NCBI GenBank assembly: GCA_905201305.1
Contig: CAJKNS010000148.1
Coordinates: forward strand, 1 to 6,055
From: an uncultured Eubacteriales bacterium
GTDB lineage: Bacteria; Bacillota; Clostridia; Oscillospirales; Oscillospiraceae
Direction of reading: 5' to 3'
DNA: 6,055 bases
How positions within the stretch are numbered: position 1 is the first letter of the stretch; the number at the start of each line of letters is the position of its first letter. The notes beneath the pieces were generated by a model that worked only from the letters and a program-made list of their open reading frames with translations, searched no databases and was not told the origin of the DNA. A program made the position numbers and the translations under genes. This document shows positions 1 through 5,373 of this stretch, piece after piece.

Positions 1-1364
1 TTTGAAAAACGGTATTGACGATACAGCCGGTCGGCTTCTGCCCATCGGGTACGCCAATGGCATAGAGCCCGGAGAGGACGGTGCCGTCGGTTTTCAGTAC
101 CCGGAACTGATCGTCAATGGTAACGCCGCCGCGGGTGCTGTCTGTGGAGCGGATTCCCTTGAGCACATAGAAGGGCGGCTTCAGAATCGGATGAAGATGC
201 CGGGCGTCTTTTCCCAGCAGGGTATCCTTTCCGGTCTGGCACATTTCGTTATAGGCTTCCACGGTGGCCTGGAGCGTTTCATACGGAATGCCGAACGGCT
301 TCCTCTAGACTGTCTCCAATGTAGGTGATGTTTTTCCCGGATGCTGCTTCCTGCCGAAGACCCTCCAGCAGCGACACGGGCGCCTGATGGGTGCCGGGCT
401 TTGCCTGCGGCGGAAGTTTTTTATTCATTGCATCTACAATGGTGTGGTCTGCAATGGTGTAGGTGGTATGTTTCGGAATATTGTTCAGGGCTTCATGATA
501 GTCAAAGATCACGCTTTCATCAATAAAGCGCTGACCGTACTGATTGACCACCAGACTGTCGGCACTGTAGGTCAGCGCCTGGGTGCCGCCTGGTCCCAGA
601 TGGCTGGGTCCCTTGATTAAAACGCCCATGGCGCGCCGGGTATCTGCACCAATCGCCTCTGCCATATGGATGCCGTCGCCCACGCACAGCCGACTGCCGA
701 AGGTAAAGTTTTCGTCCTCAAGACTCCAGGTTGCAGGGAAAAACTCATGAAGCGATGCAACCGTACCGGCAGCGCCGCCGGTGGAAAGAATCACTGCCTT
801 TGCGGTGATTTCGCCCTGACCAGTCTGCACGCCGATCACGGCGCCGTTCTCATCCACCAGCAGACCGGTGGCGGGAGTGGACGTCCGGATTTCGATTCCC
901 GCAGTATCGCAGAGCTGTTTGAGATGCAGCACCACGGCAGTGCCCATATAGGAATGGCTGGTTGGCGCAGAGGTTTCATAGGGCGCTGCCAGCTCCGGGC
1001 TTTCGATATTTGCCATGGTGCAGCCAAAGGGCATTTTTTTGGTTTCGAAGTTTAGACCGGTGTCAGCCAGCCAGTCAACGGACTCTCCGGTGGCGTAGAT
1101 ATACCGCTTTACCACAGCCGGGTTGACCGAGTATTTGAGGTTGCGGATGGCTTCCAGATAAAATGCATCGGTGTCATAGGTGACACCGGCTTCCTGCGCT
1201 TTTTTTCCATAGGTGGTGAACATTCCGCCGGCGGCTCTGGAATTTCCACCGACATAAGGACCTTTTTCCAGAATCAGAATCCGGGAAACGCCGACTTCCC
1301 TGGCGCGGACCGCAGCCGTCATACCAGCCGCTCCGCTGCCAATTACAATCAGATCGTACTGCAT
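1..1364 (-). pseudogene. FAD-binding oxidoreductase (soluble fumarate/urocanate reductase-like), frameshifted and cut by the window edge
   Basis: The protein starts MQYDLIVIGSGAAGMTAA, giving the dinucleotide-binding GxGxxG (G9, G11, G14) and the ribose-binding acidic residue E33 of the FAD_binding_2 fold. A second FAD-contact stretch, VILSTGG, lies at residues 191-197. The reading frame closes at a TGA at 279-281 after 361 residues. The family's C-terminal part continues in another frame from about 300 down to 1 with no stop. That part includes KPPFYVLKG, a DSTRGGV segment and the FAD-binding GLYAIG motif, so about 99 further codons are clearly homologous. The start at 1364 was chosen over an in-frame ATG at 1400 because GGAGG lies 5 bases before it. 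The family reduces C=C bonds or oxidises small molecules using bound FAD. The active-site arginine and histidine of fumarate reductases appear to be replaced, so the substrate is unknown. The gene is probably inactivated, unless the shift is an assembly error. No signal peptide or heme motif is seen, so it should be cytoplasmic. Confidence 0.85.
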
Positions 1365-1369
1365 AAATA

Positions 1370-1374
1370 CCTCC
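1370..1374 (-). promoter_or_regulatory. Ribosome binding site deciding the flavoprotein start
   Basis: On the minus strand GGAGG is followed by 5 bases (TATTT) and then ATG at 1364. The upstream in-frame ATG at 1400 has no Shine-Dalgarno sequence and would leave a leader of only about 7 bases from the predicted transcription start. Its extra 12 residues also precede the normal FAD-fold beginning. Confidence 0.85.
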
Positions 1375-1402
1375 ACTTTGGGTTCATCCAATTGTCTCAT
1401 AC

Positions 1403-1431
1403 TTGCAATATAAATTATATGATGTTACAAT
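1403..1431 (+). promoter_or_regulatory. Candidate promoter for the AraC-family gene
   Basis: On the plus strand TTGCAA (1403-1408) and TACAAT (1426-1431) are spaced by 17 bases. They would start transcription near 1438, leaving a leader of about 73 bases. The boxes lie on the same DNA as the divergent minus-strand promoter. The match is good but not perfect. A second TTGCAA at 1444-1449 has no convincing -10 box at the right distance. Confidence 0.5.
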
Positions 1432-1442
1432 TTTCGTGTAAA
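1414..1442 (-). promoter_or_regulatory. Sigma-A promoter for the flavoprotein gene
   Basis: Reading the minus strand, a -35 box TTTACA (1437-1442) is separated by exactly 17 bases from a perfect -10 box TATAAT (1414-1419). Transcription would start near 1407, about 43 bases before the chosen start codon. The promoter overlaps an opposing one for the AraC gene, so the two could interfere or share an operator. Confidence 0.75.
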
Positions 1443-1510
1443 TTTGCAAAATCCGATTTATCCGTAACAAATTTCGATCTCCGGCATAAGCGCCATAGGA
1501 GGAGTTTTAC

Positions 1511-2815
1511 ATGACAGAGCTTTGCAGCCAATGTACCTGGAAGCAGCGAAATCAGGAGCGGCAACTTGCAGCGCTTCGGCAGGAGCAAAATCGTTTTTTG
1601 TTTGAGCGCGCCGTGATTGCCATGATGGGAAACCGGGAGGAGGAACGATTAAAGGCGCGTGAGTATTTGATCTGCAGCGGTATGCGGCTCCATGGAAATC
1701 GCTTTGTTTTGTGTGCGTTTTCCGACCATTTTACAGAGCCGGGAACAAAGGACGACGGCGCTGTGTGGGAAAGTTTGAACAGCACGTTTTATGGTACGCT
1801 CTCCGGGTTCATTCAGGAGGAATTCCAACGCTTTCCGGCGTTTCTTACGGCCAATTTCAACGGCTGCATCCTGGGGCTTGCCAATCTTCCGGATTCCCTG
1901 ACCAATGAAGACTGCCTTTCCTGCTTTGAAGCGCGGTGCCGGCAGCTCAATGACCGGCTGGAGCAGCTGGAGGGCTTTCGCTTTCAGGTGTTTATCAGCT
2001 CCATTGGCTTTGGACTGGATGCGCTTCCGTCCTTACGCAGGGAAGTAGAGGTCATGCGGGAATACTGGGAGATTGTGGGGCAAAGCCTTCCTGAGATATT
2101 GAGCTACCAGGATGTAGCCCAGCCGTCTCAGGAGGAACGGCAACAAGCCAGATCCCGGGAGGCAAATGAACAATTCAGCGACTATATCAACCGCGGCGAT
2201 TTTGAAAAGGCGAAGCACTTCTTCCGCAAAAGCATTTTGCCGGATACGGACAGCGGCATGTATTCTGCAACGACAATCCGGTTTCGCATTGCCGGAATGC
2301 TGGACTATGTGATGCAAACTCTGAGCCGCGCGTCTCAGGAGCTGGGTATTGCGAAGGTGTTGGATGAGATTCATGCGGATGACCTTTTGCTGTCGGCACA
2401 GACGCTGGATGATATTGTTGCGCGGATGGATCTGATATTGGACGCCATGCAGAGTCATTGGCAGTCGGGAACCTCGGCGGCGCAGTCTCTGGCACGGAAT
2501 GCCCGGGCGTTTATTGATGACAACTATGGAGACTGTGATTTAAACGTCAATATGGTGGCGGAGCATCTGGGGGTTTCGGCATCCTATATTACCCGGGTGT
2601 TCCGAAACTGCTATCAAATCCGGGCGCTGGATTATATTCAGCAGGTGCGGCTCAGTGCGGCAAAGCGCCTGCTGGGCAACGGTTTGACCCTCCGGGAAAT
2701 CTCAGCCCAAACCGGATACGGCGCTCAGATCAATCTGATTCGTGCGTTTAAGCGGATCGAGGGCGTAACCCCCGGGCAGATGGCGCAGGAAAAGACGGGC
2801 AGGAGCAGCTCTTAA
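1511..2815 (+). CDS. AraC-family transcriptional regulator
   Basis: This 434-residue protein has a C-terminal AraC DNA-binding domain at about residues 331-425. The first helix-turn-helix lies near 345-365 (VAEHLGVSASYITRVF), the second near 393-412 (LTLREISAQTGYG), and the family's closing motif GVTPGQM at 418-424. About 330 residues precede it. They start with a CxxC (C5, C8) and a charged, probably coiled helix (about 11-50), then a region I do not recognise with confidence. It resembles the middle portions of YesN-like clostridial regulators, but no phosphoacceptor receiver domain is visible. The start is supported by AGGAGG ending 8 bases before the ATG. The gene is transcribed away from the frameshifted flavoprotein across a shared promoter region, the usual arrangement for a regulator and its target. 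It is also upstream of the ferredoxin-flavoprotein operon and could act there too. The ligand is unknown. Confidence 0.92.
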   Translation: MTELCSQCTWKQRNQERQLAALRQEQNRFLFERAVIAMMGNREEERLKAREYLICSGMRLHGNRFVLCAFSDHFTEPGTKDDGAVWESLNSTFYGTLSGFIQEEFQRFPAFLTANFNGCILGLANLPDSLTNEDCLSCFEARCRQLNDRLEQLEGFRFQVFISSIGFGLDALPSLRREVEVMREYWEIVGQSLPEILSYQDVAQPSQEERQQARSREANEQFSDYINRGDFEKAKHFFRKSILPDTDSGMYSATTIRFRIAGMLDYVMQTLSRASQELGIAKVLDEIHADDLLLSAQTLDDIVARMDLILDAMQSHWQSGTSAAQSLARNARAFIDDNYGDCDLNVNMVAEHLGVSASYITRVFRNCYQIRALDYIQQVRLSAAKRLLGNGLTLREISAQTGYGAQINLIRAFKRIEGVTPGQMAQEKTGRSSS

Positions 2816-2840
2816 CCGGCGGACAGTGTTAATATGGTGG

Positions 2841-2885
2841 AAACCACCTCCTGGCAGAAATTCGAACTGCCTGGAGGTGGTTTTT
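2841..2885 (+). terminator. Intrinsic terminator after the AraC-family gene
   Basis: A 17-bp stem (2841-2857 with 2867-2883) has one mismatch and a 9-base loop, AAATTCGAA. The right arm merges into a run of five T (2881-2885). It begins 25 bases after the AraC stop codon, so the regulator is probably a single-gene transcript separated from the downstream operon. Confidence 0.88.
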
Positions 2886-3002
2886 GTACGGATTGGCGCA
2901 TGGAAGGATCAATTGCATTGGCAGGTCGGACCATCTTGGATATGCACGATTGCCATTCTGCGGCTATGAGCAAAATGCATGGCAAGCGGGTGAAAAATGA
3001 AT

Positions 3003-3031
3003 TTTACAAGCCATTTCTCTTATGATAGACT
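3003..3031 (+). promoter_or_regulatory. Candidate promoter of the ferredoxin-flavoprotein operon
   Basis: TTTACA (3003-3008) and TAGACT (3026-3031) are 17 bases apart. The -35 box is good, but the -10 box matches the consensus at only four of six positions. A better-looking TATGAT (3021-3026) has no good -35 box at 17 bases. A weak promoter would fit activation by a regulator. Confidence 0.35.
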
Positions 3032-3042
3032 CCTATTAGGAG
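3030..3042. promoter_or_regulatory. 13-bp palindrome at the predicted transcription start (possible operator)
   Basis: CTCCTA and TAGGAG form a perfect 6-bp inverted repeat around a single T, overlapping the end of the candidate -10 box and the expected start point. It could be a binding site for a dimeric regulator such as the nearby LysR protein. The size is modest and chance is possible. Confidence 0.3.
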
Positions 3043-3110
3043 AAAGCCGACGAGTGTAAGAAACCGCCGCGAATTTCTCATAAGTTTGAATCGGTGAAGC
3101 CAATGTGGCA

Positions 3111-3116
3111 GGGAGG
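3111..3116 (+). promoter_or_regulatory. Ribosome binding site deciding the ferredoxin start
   Basis: GGGAGG ends 7 bases before the ATG at 3124. This favours that start over an in-frame GTG at 3094, which has no Shine-Dalgarno sequence and whose extra 10 residues would encode the ribosome site itself. Confidence 0.85.
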
Positions 3117-3123
3117 TTCTGTA

Positions 3124-3345
3124 ATGGCGATAGCGAGAATTGATTATGAAAAATGCATCGGATGTGGAATCTGCGTGGATACCTGTAGCTGTGATGTCAT
3201 TCGCATGGACGAGAACACGGGGAAGCCTGTGATCCGGTATAAGGACGAATGCTGCGTTTGCCTGTATTGCATGGAGGACTGTCCAAAAAAGGCGATTTAT
3301 GTGGCGCCCGAAAAATACTATAAGCAAATGACCGCCTGGGAATAG
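3124..3345 (+). CDS. 2[4Fe-4S] ferredoxin, AprB-like electron-transfer subunit
   Basis: A 73-residue protein starting MAIARIDYEKC. Two CxxCxxCxxxC motifs are visible: C11, C14, C17, C21 and C43, C46, C49, C53. Only the second is followed by the usual proline. By the family rule, the first three cysteines of one motif plus the last of the other hold each of two [4Fe-4S] clusters. Two further cysteines (C23 and C44) sit beside the ligands. The protein should be cytoplasmic. Its gene ends 22 bases before the flavoprotein start, each with its own strong ribosome site, so the two are almost certainly co-transcribed and form a complex or electron-transfer pair. It matches the core of the beta subunit of adenylylsulfate reductase (AprB) but lacks the long C-terminal tail of true AprB, which is about twice as long. 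A general ferredoxin role is possible, but the operon argues for a dedicated partner. Confidence 0.92.
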   Translation: MAIARIDYEKCIGCGICVDTCSCDVIRMDENTGKPVIRYKDECCVCLYCMEDCPKKAIYVAPEKYYKQMTAWE

Positions 3346-3354
3346 TCGGGTGAA

Positions 3355-3360
3355 GGGAGG
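3355..3360 (+). promoter_or_regulatory. Ribosome binding site deciding the large flavoprotein start
   Basis: GGGAGG ends 7 bases before the ATG at 3368. The in-frame GTG at 3350 would translate this ribosome site into protein and has no upstream Shine-Dalgarno sequence, so 3368 is preferred. Confidence 0.85.
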
Positions 3361-3367
3361 AAAAGCA

Positions 3368-5149
3368 ATGGACAGAGTTATCAAGACAGATGTGCTTGTA
3401 ATCGGCGGCGGACAAGCTGGCTTTTTTGCGGCAATGAAGGCGCAGGAGCAAAATGTAAAGGTCACAATGGTGGATAAGGGCTACGCCGGAAAGTCGGGGC
3501 AGTCCCAGAATATCACCTGTATGATCTATTTCGATCCGAAGAAGAACGATCTGGAGAAGTGGATGCAGGAGGGACCGCTGGCAGACGAGTATCTGGAGAA
3601 TCGCGACTGGGTCAGAACGGTTTATCTGGAAAGCAAGGACCGTTGGGACGATATGGCGAAATGGGGCATGAAGTCCTGGCGATACGATCAGAATGGGGAC
3701 GCTTATTTGGCTCCTATCAATGGTTCGGAGGACGAGCGGTGTCCCGGTGAGCCGGAGGAGGATCGCATCACAAACTTTCTGATCCATAACCGGTACCACT
3801 ATAGACTTCGCGGGCTGTTTGAGAAAAACGGCGGTACCATTGTGGACCGGGTGATGATTACGGATTTAATCAAGCAGGACGGTCATATTGCCGGCGCCAT
3901 TGGATTTTCTCCGGATCACGAGGATACCTATATCTTTGAAGCAAAGGCGATTGTGCTGGCGGCAGGAAACGGCGGCATGAAGAACTGCGGGATCCGGACC
4001 AATACCACCACCGGAGACGCACAGGCAATGGCATATCGAATCGGCTGTGCGGTAACCGGAAAGGAATGGTCGGATCAGCATGGCTCCCGCAGCGATTTTC
4101 CTGCCTATCCCTGGACCGGAAATGACAGAAATCCCTATTACAGCAAGTATGAAGAAACCTGCTCCAGTCTGGCGGAGCATCTGCCCCTGTATAATGTAGA
4201 GGGAAAGAAGATCGACAGCACGCGTCCCGGATTGAAGGAGTTTCATCCGCTGCCCTTCAACGCCATTGCCATGGCGTATGAGGCGCATGAGGGCAGGGGA
4301 CCGCTGTTCTACAAGGTGGATGGGAATCCGGATACAAAGCCCATGAACCACAATCCCAGCGAGCATCCAAGACATCCTGTGGATGAAGCGGCGGCAAAGC
4401 GGGGCATGGTACGTATGTCCATGGGCAGAGCGCTGGGACAGTCCTACCATCTGTCCGATGGCGTATGGTCGGACGGAACCGATTGCGAAACGGCAGTGCC
4501 AGGACTTTATGCGGCAGGAGACTGTCTGGGCGCACGTTCCGGCTATCCCATGGCTGGATTTGCGGCAGCCTTTTGTGCCGTATCCGGTGCAAGAGCCGGT
4601 ACCAATGCGGCGATTTATGCCGGCAAGGTCCCGGAGACAGCACTGGATTCTGCGGAGGTGGAGCGGCTGAAAGCGATTCTCTGGGCACCCAAACAGCGCA
4701 CTGGTGGATTTAATCCCCAGTGGACGCTCCAGGTGATTCAGGAAACGGTAACGCCCTATTGGGTGCTGCTATATAAAAAGGAGAATCGCTTACAGGCAGC
4801 ATTGGAAAACATTTTATTTATCCGAGACAATATTGTCCCCAAGCTGATTGCTTATGACAATCATGATTTGAGACTGTGCTGTGAGATTCGGAGCATTGTG
4901 CTGCATCTGGAGATGAAGCTCCGTGCGTCCATGTTCCGGAAGGAAAGCCGCTGGTATCATTACCGGGAGGACTATCCATTGCGGGATGATGAGAATTGGC
5001 TATGCTGGATTAAGATTCAGGATCAGGACGGCGAGATGACCTTTACAAAGGTTCCCGTTCCGGAGGAGTGGCGGCCGGATCCCAATAAGCCCTATGCCGA
5101 GCGCTATCCTCAGGCATTCCCCAACGAGCCGGCAGTGCTGCCAGACTGA
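3368..5149 (+). CDS. FAD-dependent oxidoreductase, AprA / fumarate reductase flavoprotein-like
   Basis: A 593-residue soluble flavoprotein. The N-terminal FAD fold shows DVLVIGGGQAG (GxGxxG at G13, G15, G18) with acidic D36. An AKAIVLAAGNGG segment lies at 192-203 and the C-terminal FAD motif GLYAAGD at 379-385. Where membrane succinate dehydrogenases and fumarate reductases have the histidine that binds FAD covalently, this protein reads KSGQSQN (K42 to N48). FAD is therefore probably non-covalent, as in AprA and L-aspartate oxidase. Residues from about 440 form a helical C-terminal domain. FRKESRWYHYRED near 523-535, followed by RDDENW, resembles AprA and related flavoproteins. HPRHP (333-337) may lie near the substrate site. 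It follows the ferredoxin gene by 22 bases, pointing to an AprAB-like heterodimer in the cytoplasm. True adenylylsulfate reductase is unlikely, because no sulfate-pathway gene is nearby and the ferredoxin is short. The substrate is unknown; a carboxylate or other small electron acceptor is an inference. Confidence 0.88.
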   Translation: MDRVIKTDVLVIGGGQAGFFAAMKAQEQNVKVTMVDKGYAGKSGQSQNITCMIYFDPKKNDLEKWMQEGPLADEYLENRDWVRTVYLESKDRWDDMAKWGMKSWRYDQNGDAYLAPINGSEDERCPGEPEEDRITNFLIHNRYHYRLRGLFEKNGGTIVDRVMITDLIKQDGHIAGAIGFSPDHEDTYIFEAKAIVLAAGNGGMKNCGIRTNTTTGDAQAMAYRIGCAVTGKEWSDQHGSRSDFPAYPWTGNDRNPYYSKYEETCSSLAEHLPLYNVEGKKIDSTRPGLKEFHPLPFNAIAMAYEAHEGRGPLFYKVDGNPDTKPMNHNPSEHPRHPVDEAAAKRGMVRMSMGRALGQSYHLSDGVWSDGTDCETAVPGLYAAGDCLGARSGYPMAGFAAAFCAVSGARAGTNAAIYAGKVPETALDSAEVERLKAILWAPKQRTGGFNPQWTLQVIQETVTPYWVLLYKKENRLQAALENILFIRDNIVPKLIAYDNHDLRLCCEIRSIVLHLEMKLRASMFRKESRWYHYREDYPLRDDENWLCWIKIQDQDGEMTFTKVPVPEEWRPDPNKPYAERYPQAFPNEPAVLPD

Positions 5150-5161
5150 TATCAGATGCCA

Positions 5162-5175
5162 GGGCGGCAGCGCCC
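5162..5175 (+). other. Small GC-rich hairpin in the 3' untranslated region
   Basis: GGGCG and CGCCC form a 5-bp stem around GCAG, extendable by two pairs past a bulged A. It lies 12 bases after the flavoprotein stop and has no T-run, so it is not a terminator by itself. It may protect the mRNA end. Confidence 0.35.
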
Positions 5176-5195
5176 GGTATGCAATCCGTAAAACG

Positions 5196-5239
5196 AAAAG
5201 GGTCGAAAACTATGGCTTTCATAGCTTTTGACCCTTTTT
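5196..5239 (+). terminator. Intrinsic terminator of the ferredoxin-flavoprotein operon
   Basis: A 19-bp stem (5196-5214 with 5220-5238) contains one G-U pair and one A-C mismatch, with a 5-base loop GCTTT. It ends in a run of five T (5235-5239). It lies 46 bases after the flavoprotein stop and separates the operon from the LysR gene. Confidence 0.85.
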
Positions 5240-5268
5240 GACGAAAATGCAGCTTGCGGCAGTTTTTG

Positions 5269-5297
5269 TTGTGCGAAGCGGATTCCTTTGCTATAAT
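5269..5297 (+). promoter_or_regulatory. Promoter of the LysR-family gene
   Basis: A perfect -10 box TATAAT (5292-5297) follows TTGTGC (5269-5274) by 17 bases. The -35 half is weak beyond TTG. Transcription would start near 5304, leaving a leader of about 70 bases. In that leader an imperfect inverted repeat (TCGGTCCG at about 5313 with CGGACGGA at 5343-5350) could form a hairpin. Confidence 0.6.
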
Positions 5298-5373
5298 CAA
5301 GAGGAGAATAAATCGGTCCGAACTGACGACTTTGGATGAAACCGGACGGATTGAAAAGAAAGAGGCATACGCA

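Larger units (their letters stand above)
1403..1476. repeat. Tandem imperfect direct repeat in the divergent promoter region (candidate operator)
   Basis: Two copies of a 33-34 base unit lie head to tail. Each begins with TTGCAA (1403-1408 and 1444-1449) and ends with a related 13-mer, GTTACAATTTTCG (1424-1436) and GTAACAAATTTCG (1464-1476), matching at 11 of 13 positions. The copies are offset by 40-41 bp, close to four helical turns, so they present the same face of the DNA. AraC-family proteins commonly bind direct repeats, so this is a plausible binding region for the adjacent regulator. Because the region is AT-rich, some similarity could be chance. Confidence 0.45.
2886..3110. other. 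Intergenic region upstream of the ferredoxin operon
   Basis: The whole gap between the AraC stop and the ferredoxin start is 308 bases. After the terminator I see no gene with a ribosome site and no structured RNA that I recognise. A short open frame (2834-3025) runs through the terminator hairpin and is not credible. The right part holds a candidate promoter and a palindrome, listed separately. About 90 bases lie between the predicted transcription start and the ferredoxin ATG, enough for a regulatory leader, though none is recognisable. Confidence 0.5.

Noticed and set aside
279..306. Programmed frameshift or TGA recoding (selenocysteine) in the first flavoprotein
   Set aside because: No slippery heptamer is seen. 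The homology resumes before the TGA in a different frame, so stop-codon readthrough would not restore the protein.
2..328. Plus-strand open frame of 108 residues
   Set aside because: The opposite strand here encodes the recognisable C-terminal part of the flavoprotein, so this is an antisense shadow.
2834..3025. 63-residue open frame after the AraC gene
   Set aside because: It runs through the terminator hairpin, has no ribosome site before its ATG, and its composition does not resemble a protein.
3019..3084. CTTATGA and TCATAAG inverted pair flanking the ferredoxin leader
   Set aside because: Only 7 bp long with 52 bases between the arms, and it does not extend; this is within chance expectation for AT-rich sequence.
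2892..3112. Scattered short motifs resembling TGCATTGGCA upstream of the ferredoxin
   Set aside because: The matches are short and irregularly spaced and do not form a consistent repeat.
3197..3799. Minus-strand open frame of 200 residues
   Set aside because: It is antisense to the ferredoxin and flavoprotein genes, has no plausible ribosome site or domain, and is a product of codon bias.
3866..4450. Minus-strand open frame of 194 residues
   Set aside because: It is fully antisense to the flavoprotein's conserved region and shows no recognisable domain.
3368..5149. Calling the large flavoprotein a genuine adenylylsulfate reductase
   Set aside because: The resemblance is general. The beta subunit is too short and no sulfate-pathway genes are in the window, so a specific name would overstate the evidence.
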